Positions 52,219 to 60,810 of a stretch of 64,000 nucleotides of DNA are shown piece after piece (the first letter of the stretch is position 1; the number at the start of each line of letters is the position of its first letter). The notes under the pieces were generated by a model. That model was not told the DNA's origin and did not search any database. It saw only the letters and a list, made by a program, of their open reading frames with translations. Both the position numbers and the translations under genes were made by a program. The DNA comes from Pyrinomonadaceae bacterium MAG19_C2-C3. GTDB lineage: Bacteria; Acidobacteriota; Blastocatellia; Pyrinomonadales; Pyrinomonadaceae. The stretch covers positions 1 to 64,000 of the forward strand of contig JANDLT010000003.1 of the NCBI GenBank assembly GCA_024330265.1, in the 5' to 3' direction.

Positions 52219-52893
52219 ATGAGCAACGAAAGCCGCAGAAAATTCATTAAACGCGCGTCGCTTCTCGTCGCGCTCACTTCACCCATCGCTTTCAACACTT
52301 CTTGCAAAGCACAGCAACCGCAAAGCGTTCAATCAACTTCGAGCAACCTCATCGGTGGCGAGTGCGACGGATGCGAAGGCATGTATGAAGGAATGCCGCC
52401 GCAATTAAGCTGGCAAACAAAGATTGCTTCCGCTTCCGAAGCAGGTGAAAAACTAGAGATTAGCGGCGTCATCTACCGGCTTGACGGAACGACCCCCGCC
52501 CCCAACATCATCCTTTATCTCTGGCAAACCGACGCGACAGGGCATTACACTCCCGCCCCGAACACACGCGGCATCACGCGCATACACGGGCATCTGCGCG
52601 GCTGGCTCAAGACGAACCAACGCGGCGAATACAAGTTCACCACCATCAAACCCGCCCCTTACCCGAACGATGTTCTTCCGGCGCACATCCACCCTTCCGT
52701 CAAAGAACCCGACAAGAACGAGTATTACATCGAAGACTTTTTGTTTGACGATGACCCGCTCCTGACTCGACAAGAGCGCGCCAAACTGGAAAATCGCGGC
52801 GGCTCAGGCATCCTCCGCCTTTCCAAACGCGACGGTGTTTTGATTGGAACAAGAAACGTCCGCTTGGGACTTAACATTCCAAATTACAGATGA
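52219..52893 (+). CDS. Intradiol-dioxygenase-like exported protein
   Basis: Protein of 224 residues with an N-terminal export signal of RR type (RRKFIKRASLLVALTSPI) and a Cys in FNTSCKAQ that may be lipidated. The core resembles the intradiol ring-cleavage dioxygenase fold: GVIYRLDGTTPAPNIILYLW, TDATGHYTP with a ligand-like Tyr, GEYKFTTIKPAPYP and the AHIHPSV histidines. Known members cleave catechols with Fe(III). Whether all four iron ligands (2 Tyr, 2 His) are kept is uncertain; members fused to signal sequences are common and mostly uncharacterised. The restriction gene follows after seven bases. Confidence 0.78.
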   Translation: MSNESRRKFIKRASLLVALTSPIAFNTSCKAQQPQSVQSTSSNLIGGECDGCEGMYEGMPPQLSWQTKIASASEAGEKLEISGVIYRLDGTTPAPNIILYLWQTDATGHYTPAPNTRGITRIHGHLRGWLKTNQRGEYKFTTIKPAPYPNDVLPAHIHPSVKEPDKNEYYIEDFLFDDDPLLTRQERAKLENRGGSGILRLSKRDGVLIGTRNVRLGLNIPNYR

Positions 52894-52900
52894 GCATGAT

Positions 52901-53572
52901 ATGGATGAAATCATATTGAAACCTATTCTAACCATTGAGTCTTTGATTGATGAAGCAAAGTTATTTGCCGAAGTCGAATCCATTTATCCCGAACCTAAGC
53001 TTTACGGTGTGACTGACGGTAAAGCTGTTGGGACATATGTCGAGCATAAGTTCAAAGCGTATCTCGCAGCGAAGTGTTCTTTTATCGCGGGAAGTTCGGC
53101 ATCGGGGATTGATTTGCCGGAGTTGAATGTTGACATCAAAGTAACGAGTGTTGTGCAACCTCAATCGTCTTGTCCGTTCAAATCAGCTAGACAGAAAATC
53201 TTTGGTTTGGGTTATTCACTTTTGATTTTCGTGTACAGCAAAACCGATAATGCTGAAACGCGCACGTCAACGCTCAACATTCTTCACACGGTATTTGTTG
53301 AAAAGACGCGCACCGCCGATTATCAAACCACGACTAAGTTAAAACAGATTATCGCCAACAACGGCAACGCCGATGACCTTGTAGCTTTCATGCGTGACCG
53401 TTACCTTCCGGTTGATGACATACAGGCTTATGCTATTGCCGAAGAATTGTTAAGCGGTGTGCCGTTGGCGGAAGGCTTCCTGACGATTTCCAATGCGCTT
53501 CAATGGCGACTTCAATACTCGCGCGTGATTGCCGAAGCCGGAAAAGTAAGCGGCGTGGTTCGAGTGCGGTAA
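52901..53572 (+). CDS. Putative type II restriction endonuclease
   Basis: Protein of 223 residues directly upstream of an adenine methyltransferase gene, four bases apart. A PD-(D/E)XK-like arrangement is visible: GTYVEHKFKAYLA, then GSSASGIDLPELNVDIKVTS, with the Asp and the D-I-K as candidate catalytic residues. A beta strand YSLLIFVYSKTD follows. The sequence is AT-richer than its neighbours, as is usual for acquired restriction systems. I cannot assign a recognition site. The identification rests on the context and the D...DxK pattern. Confidence 0.68.
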   Translation: MDEIILKPILTIESLIDEAKLFAEVESIYPEPKLYGVTDGKAVGTYVEHKFKAYLAAKCSFIAGSSASGIDLPELNVDIKVTSVVQPQSSCPFKSARQKIFGLGYSLLIFVYSKTDNAETRTSTLNILHTVFVEKTRTADYQTTTKLKQIIANNGNADDLVAFMRDRYLPVDDIQAYAIAEELLSGVPLAEGFLTISNALQWRLQYSRVIAEAGKVSGVVRVR

Positions 53573-53576
53573 AGCA

Positions 53577-55034
53577 ATGAACAGCCTGACCAAAACCAAA
53601 AGAACAACGGAGTTCGGAGACTTTCAAACTCCGCCGGAACTTGCGCGGAAGGCGTGCGAGATTTTAACCCGACTCAATTTTCAACCTCGAACAATCGTTG
53701 AACCGACGTGCGGGCGCGGAAACTTTTTGTTTGCGGCACTGGAGAGTTTTCCGACTTTCACCAAAGCGATTGGCATTGATATTTCGCCCGCTTACATCGC
53801 GGAAGCTAAATTAACTATTGGAAGCCGAGCCGACAAGTCGCGCATTGAAATCATCGAAAGCGACTTCTTCAAAACCGATTGGCTTAGTCTGCTTCAATAT
53901 TCACCCGAACCTTTGCTCGTTGTCGGCAACCCGCCTTGGGTTACTAACGCGAGTCTTAGCGTTTTGAACAGTTCAAATGTGCCTGACAAATCGAACTTTC
54001 AAAAGCATAACGGCTTCGACGCGATGACCGGCAAAAGCAATTTCGACATCTCGGAGTGGATGCTGATTCGCATACTTCACTTGCTAAAAGAACGCGACGC
54101 GGTGATGGCGATGATGTGCAAGACCGCCGTTGCGAGAAAGCTGCTGTTATATGCCCACAAGCACGACATCAACTTTTCGGAAGCCCATATCTATCGTCTT
54201 GATGCGCTGTCGTGTTTCAACGCAGCCGTAGATGCCTGCTTTTTCGTGTGCAAGTTTTCGTCGGCAATTCGCAATCCGAATTGCCGCGTGTATGACGACT
54301 TTGAAGCCGGTACTTTTCAAACGATAAGCAACCGCGACGATGAGCTTATCGCTTCATTGGAGTTGTTCGAGCGTTGGAAACATCTTCGCGGCGCGGGTAA
54401 GAAGTGGCGTTCGGGCATCAAGCACGATTGCGCTAAAGTCATGGAACTTTGGCAGGAAGAAGAGGGCAAGTATCGCAACGGATTTGATGAAGCAGTCGAA
54501 TTGGAATCCCACTATATTTTCCCTATGCTCAAAAGTTCGGAAGTCGCAAACAGTGCTGTCGTAAGCCCGAAACGCCGTATGCTCGTGACGCAAAATTTCA
54601 CCGGTGAAGATACATCATCAATCGCACAAGCCGCCCCGAAAACTTGGGCATATCTTCAATGTTACGCTCATCTTTTAGACAAACGCGGAAGTTCTATTTA
54701 CAAAAACCGTCCACGATTCTCGATCTTCGGAGTCGGCGAATACTCGTTCGCACAATGGAAAATAGCGATTTCCGGCTTCTACAAAAAACTGTTTTTCAAA
54801 GTCGTTGAAGAGTACGAAGGCAAGCCGATTGTTCTCGACGACACTTCATACTTCATTCCATGCGCGACGCGAACGGAAGCCTATCAACTTGCAGAACTCT
54901 TAAACTCAAACACCGCTAAAGAGTTTTATGAAGCTCACATTTTCTGGGATGCCAAACGCCCGATTACCGCCGAACTTCTGCGACGTTTAGATTTAGAAAA
55001 GTTGGCAGAAGAACTCTGCTTGTCGCCCGCTTAA
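53577..55034 (+). CDS. N6-adenine DNA methyltransferase (type II R-M)
   Basis: Gamma-type N6-adenine methyltransferase, 485 residues, that protects host DNA. It shows TPPELARKACEIL (motif X), EPTCGRGNFLFAAL (AdoMet motif I), IGIDISPAYIAEAK (motif II) and the catalytic VVGNPPWVTNAS (motif IV). The C-terminal half (about 250-485) is likely the target-recognition domain, similar in layout to TaqI/Eco57I-type enzymes. It forms a unit with the endonuclease gene just upstream, and both are AT-richer than the flanking genes, which suggests horizontal gain. Confidence 0.88.
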   Translation: MNSLTKTKRTTEFGDFQTPPELARKACEILTRLNFQPRTIVEPTCGRGNFLFAALESFPTFTKAIGIDISPAYIAEAKLTIGSRADKSRIEIIESDFFKTDWLSLLQYSPEPLLVVGNPPWVTNASLSVLNSSNVPDKSNFQKHNGFDAMTGKSNFDISEWMLIRILHLLKERDAVMAMMCKTAVARKLLLYAHKHDINFSEAHIYRLDALSCFNAAVDACFFVCKFSSAIRNPNCRVYDDFEAGTFQTISNRDDELIASLELFERWKHLRGAGKKWRSGIKHDCAKVMELWQEEEGKYRNGFDEAVELESHYIFPMLKSSEVANSAVVSPKRRMLVTQNFTGEDTSSIAQAAPKTWAYLQCYAHLLDKRGSSIYKNRPRFSIFGVGEYSFAQWKIAISGFYKKLFFKVVEEYEGKPIVLDDTSYFIPCATRTEAYQLAELLNSNTAKEFYEAHIFWDAKRPITAELLRRLDLEKLAEELCLSPA

Positions 55035-55046
55035 AACTTCCGATTA

Positions 55047-55847
55047 TCACTTTCCAAAAATCATCTTCCCCGCCGCAACCACTAACACCACCGCCAACAC
55101 GCGCCTGAGCGTCACGCTCGCAAATCTGCGACTGCCTAACTCCGCACCGATAAGCCCGCCCGCGATTGCCGTCGCGCCCCACAGGTAGATCCCTGACGGC
55201 AGAACGACGACGTTTGACCACGCTCCGGCGAGTCCGGCGAGGGAGTTGACGAGGATGAATGCCGCCGCAATTGCCGATGCTTGTTTAACATCCGCCCAGC
55301 GCGCGAGAAGCAGCAAAGGCGACAGGAAAATCCCACCGCCGACACCGACCAACCCCGACACGAATCCCAACACCGTCCCGCACGCAAGAGCCACGACCAG
55401 CGGCACATTTTTCAACTCGAAACTTTCTTCCGTCGCCCGCGCCCCTAACCATAAACGCACTGCGGCATAGACCAGCACCGCCCCGACGATCTGCTTATGC
55501 AGTGATGCGTGAAGCGTGATGCTGCCGCCAACGTAAGCCAACGGAATCGAAGCCACGGCGAACGGTAGAAAGATGCGCCACGAAAACCAACCCGCTTGAT
55601 AAAACCGGATGCTCGCAATCGTTGACACCAACACATTCAATACCAGCGCGGACGGTTTCATCACCGCCGCCGACACGTTCATCAACGCGAACGCCGCGAG
55701 GTATCCGCTCGCCCCACCATGCCCGACGGATGAGTAAAGCAGAGCCATGACGAAAATTAACGTCGCTAATAAAATGCTTTCTTCCAGCGTCTTGATTAAA
55801 CTCCCGTGAACCCGTATCCGTTTGTTTGGTGAAATATGAGCGCGCAA
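55047..55847 (-). CDS. TauE/SafE-family membrane permease
   Basis: Membrane protein of up to 266 residues with about eight helices in two repeats, of the TauE/SafE (sulfite/sulfoacetate exporter) type. Marks are the paired glycine motifs MALLYSSVGHGGASGYLAAF and GFVSGLVGVGGGIFLSPLLL. Substrate is unknown; sulfur anions or organic acids are typical. The start is unsure: GTG 55811 would remove 12 polar residues and the 12-base overlap with the divergent gene at 55836. Confidence 0.85.
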   Translation of the reverse strand: MRAHISPNKRIRVHGSLIKTLEESILLATLIFVMALLYSSVGHGGASGYLAAFALMNVSAAVMKPSALVLNVLVSTIASIRFYQAGWFSWRIFLPFAVASIPLAYVGGSITLHASLHKQIVGAVLVYAAVRLWLGARATEESFELKNVPLVVALACGTVLGFVSGLVGVGGGIFLSPLLLLARWADVKQASAIAAAFILVNSLAGLAGAWSNVVVLPSGIYLWGATAIAGGLIGAELGSRRFASVTLRRVLAVVLVVAAGKMIFGK

Positions 55848-57395
55848 CTTTCAACGCACGAGAGGAAAACTTTTCTACACAACCCGCTCGCATGGGCGGC
55901 GTTGTTCGCTCTCGTAAAACTCGCGTTACACTTTTCATTAAACTCTTACTACGGTTATTTCCGCGACGAACTTTACTATATCGCGTGCGGCGAACACCTC
56001 GCATTCGGCTATCCCGACCACGCGCCTCTAATCGCTTTCGTCACTAAACTCTCGCGCACGGTGTTCGGCGATTCGCTGTTCGCGTTACGGCTTTTTCCCG
56101 CCTTTGCCGGTGCGACGAAAATCTTTTTAACCGGATTATTCGTGCGCGAGTTCGGCGGCAAACGTTTCGCCGTCATCTTAGCCTGCACTTGCGCCCTCGT
56201 CGCTCCGGCTCCTCTTGCCCTTGATAATCTCTTGTCCATGAACGCCTTTGAATCGGTATTCTGGATGCTGTGCGCTTACCTCGTCGTGCTGTTTATCAAA
56301 CGACGTGACGGGCGTTTGTGGTTGTGGTTCGGCATCGTCGCCGGAATCGGCTTGATGAACAAACACTCTATGTTGTTCTTCGGCTTCGCGCTCATCGTCG
56401 GCTTGCTTTTGACAAGTGAGCGCAAAGTCTTTCTCAATAAATGGATTTGGATTGGCGGCGTGGCGGCGTTGTTGGTTTTCACACCGAACATCATCTGGCA
56501 AATCCAAAATGATTGGGCGACGCTTGAACTACTAGCGAACGTCAAGGCGACGAACAAGAACGTCGTACTGTCGCCGCTTGAATTTGTCTGGCAACAAATC
56601 TTCATTCTCTCGCCGCCGACCGCTCTTGTTTGGCTTGCCGGAATCTGGTTCTTTCTATTCGACAAATGCGGCAAACGCTTTCGCGCACTCGGCATCGCTT
56701 ATCTAGTTTTACTCGTCTTGATGATTGCCCTCAAAGCGAAAAATTATTACTTGCTTCCTGTATATCCATATCTATTTGCAGGCGGCGCGGTGTGGCTTGA
56801 ATCTTTGACGACGAAACATCTCTTCACGCGCACACTAAAACTCGCCTTTCCCGTTCTGCTTTTAATCGCGGGTCTGGTGACGATGCCTTTAGCTCTCCCT
56901 GTCCTTTCAATCGAAAACTTTTTGCGCTATCAAAACGCGCTCGGCATCGCCCCACCGAAAACCGAAGTCGCGCATGAAGGCGTGTTGCCGCAAGTCTTCG
57001 GCGACCAATTCGGCTGGCAGGAGATGACCGCCCAAGTCGCAAGCATTTACCACAACCTACCGCCCGCCGAACAATCGCGCACACGCATCCTCGCCTTCAA
57101 CTACGGCGAAGCGGGGGCGATAGACTTCTTCGGACGCGCCTACGATTTACCGCCCGCCATCTCGCCGCATCAAAGTTATTACCTCTGGGGCAAACAAAAT
57201 TTAAGCGGCGAAACTTTCATATTGCTTGGACTGTCGCAACAAACAACGGCGGAAAAACTCTGCCGCAAGGTTGAGCGCGCGGGCGAAACTAATCATCCGC
57301 TTTCGATGACGGAAGAGAAATACCCGATTTGGATTTGTAGAGATTTACGCGAACCGCTTCCCGACCTCTGGCACAAACTCAAGAATTGGAATTAA
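55836..57395 (+). CDS. GT39/ArnT-like membrane glycosyltransferase
   Basis: Polytopic protein of 519 residues with about 11-12 helices. The first loop has the catalytic acidic residues typical of GT-C enzymes (SYYGYFRDELYYIACGEHLA, where DE is in place of the DxD-like site), and a soluble C-terminal domain of about 140 residues (about 375-519). Such enzymes transfer sugars from polyprenyl phosphates to lipid A or proteins in the periplasm. Acceptor and donor are unknown. The 5' end overlaps that of the divergent permease gene. Confidence 0.85.
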   Translation: MSAQLSTHERKTFLHNPLAWAALFALVKLALHFSLNSYYGYFRDELYYIACGEHLAFGYPDHAPLIAFVTKLSRTVFGDSLFALRLFPAFAGATKIFLTGLFVREFGGKRFAVILACTCALVAPAPLALDNLLSMNAFESVFWMLCAYLVVLFIKRRDGRLWLWFGIVAGIGLMNKHSMLFFGFALIVGLLLTSERKVFLNKWIWIGGVAALLVFTPNIIWQIQNDWATLELLANVKATNKNVVLSPLEFVWQQIFILSPPTALVWLAGIWFFLFDKCGKRFRALGIAYLVLLVLMIALKAKNYYLLPVYPYLFAGGAVWLESLTTKHLFTRTLKLAFPVLLLIAGLVTMPLALPVLSIENFLRYQNALGIAPPKTEVAHEGVLPQVFGDQFGWQEMTAQVASIYHNLPPAEQSRTRILAFNYGEAGAIDFFGRAYDLPPAISPHQSYYLWGKQNLSGETFILLGLSQQTTAEKLCRKVERAGETNHPLSMTEEKYPIWICRDLREPLPDLWHKLKNWN

Positions 57396-57398
57396 CTG

Positions 57399-57575
57399 TT
57401 ACTCCTGCGCCCCCGCCGCTTTCGACTCATTCACGACTTCGATTTTGTCACTCTCAATCCCGAACTCGAACACCGATTTGCCCGTGTTATCTTCCGCCGC
57501 TTGCAAGAAATCATCAACGCTCTCGCCTGTTTCGTTCACTTCATCAAATTCATCGTTTGTCTTTACTTCCTTCAT
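57399..57575 (-). CDS. Small acidic protein overlapping the carboxypeptidase-regulatory gene
   Basis: 58 residues from ATG 57575 (KEVKTNDEFDEVNETGESVD...), very acidic, no membrane segment. The start lies inside the last 26 bases of the upstream gene in another frame. It is either a coupled small partner or the natural C-terminus of that gene displaced by a frameshift. I cannot decide. Confidence 0.45.
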   Translation of the reverse strand: MKEVKTNDEFDEVNETGESVDDFLQAAEDNTGKSVFEFGIESDKIEVVNESKAAGAQE

Positions 57576-58350
57576 GCGAAAATAATCTTTCAGCGAACGA
57601 TACAGGCTCAAGATGTTCAATCATTCCGACTTCCAAAGTCACGTCAAACCGCCGCTTTTTGTCTTTCGTAATCAAGATGTTCTCCTCGATAAACTTCTGA
57701 AAGCCGGGAGATAAAACTTCAAGTCTGTATGTTCCGGCAGGCAACAACGCAAACCTATATTCGCCCGAATCATCCGTTTGTGTTTCACGAATTTTGCCGG
57801 AACGCATCTCGGTCAAAGTAACTTTCGCGTCTGGAATTACCGCGTACTGTGAATTAACGGGCGGTTGCGTGTCGTGAACAGTTCCGACCAGAACGCCTTT
57901 AGCTTGGCTTGATTTCACACCGTTATGCGCCGCATCCGTTTCCACCCTCACCTTACCGATTCTCGCTTGATTCGCCGTTTGACCCGCCACATTCGTCAAG
58001 GTCAACGCCGCCGAAAACGCACTCGCCGCCGCGATGCTCGAAGCCCGCCGCGTGATGCCGTAGAGAGTCGGCGTGAATCTTTCGCTTGCCGCGTCCTTCG
58101 TGAGCGCGTCTTTCGTCACCACGCGCCCGTTCGCATCTCTGACCAATCGCACGCACACGCGCCCCTTTGCGTTGCCGATTAAATCTTCAGCTTCCGCCTT
58201 TGTCATCTCTGATAAATCGTGAACTTCACGCGCGCAATGCTCACATAAACGCCGCGCCCCCGTGTCGGCTCGCGCCGTCATCTCATTCCAACTCGCATCA
58301 CAAGCCTGCGGCACGCGCACACGCTCAAGCAACTTTTTAGATTTACCCAT
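57550..58350 (-). CDS. CxxC-domain protein with carboxypeptidase-regulatory-like domain
   Basis: 266 residues from ATG 58350. The N-terminal 80 residues contain a zinc-like Cys set, CDASWNEM, RRLCEHCAREVHDLSEMT and GRVCVRLVRDANGRVVT. A membrane-like helix follows (IAAASAFSAALTLTNVAGQT, about 110-130), then a carboxypeptidase-regulatory-like beta-sandwich (VIPDAKVTLTEMRSGKIRET, DSGEYRFALLPAGTYRLEVL). The same N-terminal module begins the protein at 60475, so the two are paralogues. The start overlaps the end of the preceding gene by eight bases. Function unknown; the Cys domain probably stays in the cytoplasm and the beta domain outside. Confidence 0.72.
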   Translation of the reverse strand: MGKSKKLLERVRVPQACDASWNEMTARADTGARRLCEHCAREVHDLSEMTKAEAEDLIGNAKGRVCVRLVRDANGRVVTKDALTKDAASERFTPTLYGITRRASSIAAASAFSAALTLTNVAGQTANQARIGKVRVETDAAHNGVKSSQAKGVLVGTVHDTQPPVNSQYAVIPDAKVTLTEMRSGKIRETQTDDSGEYRFALLPAGTYRLEVLSPGFQKFIEENILITKDKKRRFDVTLEVGMIEHLEPVSFAERLFSHEGSKDKR

Positions 58351-58594
58351 TGCCGCCAAACTCCTCATCTGAAATATCCGCGCCTTCAATCACTTCACGC
58401 ATCGAACACCCGTAGATGCGCTCAAACAACAATCGCTTAAATTCATCTTCCGGCAAATCTTTCGGCAACGAAGCGATGACGATTTCGCGCGCCGCATCGA
58501 ACATTAACGCCCCCATGATAAAGCGTTCCTCACCTGAACGCCGCATCATCATTTCGCGCACACGGGCTTCGATTTCCGGGTCGGTGTCATTCAT
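58343..58594 (-). CDS. Small partner protein of the nucleotidyltransferase
   Basis: 83 residues from ATG 58594 (NDTDPEIEARVREMMMRRSG, EERFIMGALMFDAAREIVIA). It is mostly helical and ends acidic. ATGA overlaps the stop of the nucleotidyltransferase gene, so both are translated together. Proteins of this pattern commonly follow such nucleotidyltransferases in my memory, which suggests a two-component module. No named family. Confidence 0.7.
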   Translation of the reverse strand: MNDTDPEIEARVREMMMRRSGEERFIMGALMFDAAREIVIASLPKDLPEDEFKRLLFERIYGCSMREVIEGADISDEEFGGNG

Positions 58595-59151
58595 GCTTTC
58601 GCCTTCCGCCATACTTCATCCAAGCCGAGTTCCGTTGTCCACTTGTTGATGTAACTTTCGTCGTAGCCGCCCATCAAAAGATTTTTCACATCGCGCAACT
58701 GCATTTCCGAATGAGAATCTTTCGCCCAAACGAGTTTTGAGATTATCAAATCTTCACGGCTGACAATCCATATCGTGAAATCGCTAATCGTTACTTGCTT
58801 GCGCCGCGCAAACTCCGCGCGCCGATAGATTTCGTTTTTGCGAATGATGCAATCAACTTTGATAACCGATTCATTGTGAATCATGTTGAAGATTGAGCGA
58901 CGCGCAACGGCACGCTCCACGCTTTCGCGCACGACATAGTATTCCGATGTATAGGCAGCGATAACTTTGCCGATGTCTTGCACGCTCAACTCGACGACAA
59001 TATCAATATCGCGCGTCATGCGCGGTTGCGCGTAGAAGTTCATCGCTACCGAACCCGTCAGCATGTAATCTATATGCGCCACCGCGAATTTGCTCGCAAG
59101 GTCGCGCATCACGTCAATTTCGTTTTTCACAACTTGCTCACTCAACCGCAC
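58591..59151 (-). CDS. AbiEii/DUF6036-like nucleotidyltransferase
   Basis: Protein of about 186 residues (172 if the ATG at 59109 is used). It has a minimal nucleotidyltransferase core: GSVAMNFYAQPRMTRDIDIVVE with the GS and D-x-D catalytic signature, then KVDCIIRK and the IVSREDLIISKLVWAKDSHS segment of the DUF6036/AbiEii-like group. Members of this fold act as toxins in abortive-infection or toxin-antitoxin systems. The small gene downstream overlaps by four bases. Its GTG start overlaps the end of the ankyrin gene by 14 bases. Confidence 0.78.
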   Translation of the reverse strand: MRLSEQVVKNEIDVMRDLASKFAVAHIDYMLTGSVAMNFYAQPRMTRDIDIVVELSVQDIGKVIAAYTSEYYVVRESVERAVARRSIFNMIHNESVIKVDCIIRKNEIYRRAEFARRKQVTISDFTIWIVSREDLIISKLVWAKDSHSEMQLRDVKNLLMGGYDESYINKWTTELGLDEVWRKAKA

Positions 59152-60475
59152 CTGCCACGCGCAAAACCTTTATCGCTTCTTCGTGATTATTTTCCATCGC
59201 AAACGTCAACGCGGTCTTGCCGTCAACATCACGCACGTCATATTTCGCTTTCGCCCTCAGCAAAACTTTAATCGTTTCCACGCGCCCTTCTATCGCCGCG
59301 AACATCAATGCCGTGCGATGGTCTTTGTCACGCGCGTTCACGTCCGCCCCCGCGTCAATCAAAACCTGCGCGCTCTTTTCATCATAACCGAGCATCGCAT
59401 ACATCAACGGCGTGACACCGAAGTTGTCCCGCGCATGAACATCCGCGCCCGCTTTGAGCAAAACCTTGACGACTTCCGGGTTGTGCGAAGCAGACATCAA
59501 AACCGTTTCACTATAAACTTTCCGCGCATGAACATCCGCGCCAAGCTGCAACAAATGCTTGGCTATCTTTTCATCATTAACAACCATCAACGGCGTAGCG
59601 TCATCATGCCAGCGCGTGTTCACATCAAAGCCTGAGATTATTAACGCTTTGACTTTTTTCAACTCGCCGCTTGCTACTTCATTGAATGAATCAAGCAATA
59701 TTGTATCCTGTTCAGTCTCATCATCTCTTGATACCGTTGCTCGCTCGTCGCTGTGATAAACGAGCGATTGCGCGGGCGAAGTAACAATCAATAAACCGAC
59801 AGTTTCAGTTGTTACATCAAGTTCAAGAACTATGTCCGGGCGGCTCTCACTACCTGATGAAAGCGAAATGTTTGTTATTTTCAAATTAGCAAATCCTACT
59901 GCTTGAACATGCAGCGTGAATGAACCGCCCGGCAAGTTTTCGACTCTATAAACACCTTCGTCGTTTGTTTCGGTTTGACGAACCGCTCCCGCCGCATCAG
60001 TAATCGTCACCTTTGCACCCGGAATAACCGCGCCTTGCGGGTCAAGCACCGTTCCGACAATCGCCGCGTTTCCGCTTCCTATCTGCGGCGCGTTTGTTTG
60101 ATTAACGATTGCTTCGGCGTCCGCCGGTTGATTCATCGTAACGGTTGATTGTGCGGCGACGGATGAGATTGTCAATGCGGCGGTGAACGCGCTTGCGGCA
60201 AGACGTGAAGCGCGGCGCGTGATGTTGAAAAGCGGCGCGAACGTTTCGGGCGCGGTGACGATGGTGCGGTCGGCGCGTGTGACGTAGCGTACACAGATGC
60301 GCCCGTTGGATTTGGCAATCAAGCGTTCGGCGTCGCGGCGCGTCATGCTTGAAAGGTTGTGAACATCTTTCGCGCAATGACTGCAAAAGCGAACTTCAGC
60401 GTTGCCGCGCATTTCGTTCCAATCTTCGCGGCACGGCACGGGAATTTCCACGCGGTCGAGTAGATGTTGCTTCAT
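59138..60475 (-). CDS. CxxC-domain, carboxypeptidase-regulatory and ankyrin-repeat protein
   Basis: 445 residues. Domains in order: Cys-rich N-terminus (CREDWNEM, RFCSHCAKDVHNLSSMT, GRICVRYV; about 15-75), a membrane-like helix (LAASAFTAALTISSVAAQS, about 90-110), a carboxypeptidase-regulatory-like domain (about 145-225), a linker, then four to five ankyrin repeats (about 290-440; DVHARDNFGVTPLMYAM, DVNARDKDHRTALMFAA). The N-terminal part is paralogous to the protein encoded at 58350. ATG 60475 follows AAGGA by 9-10 bases. It leads an overlapping five-gene cluster. The ankyrin part implies a protein partner; on the predicted topology that part lies outside the cytoplasm, which is unusual. Confidence 0.8.
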   Translation of the reverse strand: MKQHLLDRVEIPVPCREDWNEMRGNAEVRFCSHCAKDVHNLSSMTRRDAERLIAKSNGRICVRYVTRADRTIVTAPETFAPLFNITRRASRLAASAFTAALTISSVAAQSTVTMNQPADAEAIVNQTNAPQIGSGNAAIVGTVLDPQGAVIPGAKVTITDAAGAVRQTETNDEGVYRVENLPGGSFTLHVQAVGFANLKITNISLSSGSESRPDIVLELDVTTETVGLLIVTSPAQSLVYHSDERATVSRDDETEQDTILLDSFNEVASGELKKVKALIISGFDVNTRWHDDATPLMVVNDEKIAKHLLQLGADVHARKVYSETVLMSASHNPEVVKVLLKAGADVHARDNFGVTPLMYAMLGYDEKSAQVLIDAGADVNARDKDHRTALMFAAIEGRVETIKVLLRAKAKYDVRDVDGKTALTFAMENNHEEAIKVLRVAGAVE

Positions 60476-60510
60476 CGTGTACAATCCTTAGTAAGGTTTA
60501 AGGCGAGCGA

Positions 60511-60558
60511 TAAAAAAACGGCGGGGCGTGTGCATAAAGAGATGCCACACGCCCCGCC
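60511..60558 (-). terminator. Terminator of the PIN-domain module
   Basis: On the minus strand GGCGGGGCGTGTG (60558-60546) and CACACGCCCCGCC (60532-60520) form a perfect 13-bp stem followed by CGTTTTTTTA. It separates the typA/PIN unit from the five-gene cluster. Confidence 0.92.
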
Positions 60559-60597
60559 CGATGATGCTTCGCAGTTTGCTTTTGTTTTAGCTCGTTT

Positions 60598-60804
60598 TCA
60601 AGAAACCCTTCTCTTGCGTTCTTCGCCCTCATCCGTCGTGTCCGTATCCGGCTTTAGATGCACGGGTGCTGAAATGACTTCGCGCCCGCCTTCGCGCTCC
60701 TTCTGCTTGATGTCTTCGTAAATCAAGTTTAAGTCGTGATTAAAACTCGCCGCGTATTCTTCGCGTATGCGGTGAATATCTTCAACAATTTTATCTTTCC
60801 ACAT
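60598..60804 (-). CDS. Small protein, likely antitoxin of the PIN gene
   Basis: 68 residues: a helical start (MWKDKIVEDIHRIREEYAAS, FNHDLNLIYEDIKQKEREGG) and a charged tail. Genes with this MWKD-x-IVE-x-I start typically stand beside PIN-domain genes. It begins six bases after the PIN stop and the unit ends at a strong terminator. An antitoxin role is inferred. Confidence 0.68.
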   Translation of the reverse strand: MWKDKIVEDIHRIREEYAASFNHDLNLIYEDIKQKEREGGREVISAPVHLKPDTDTTDEGEERKRRVS

Positions 60805-60810
60805 TGATTC

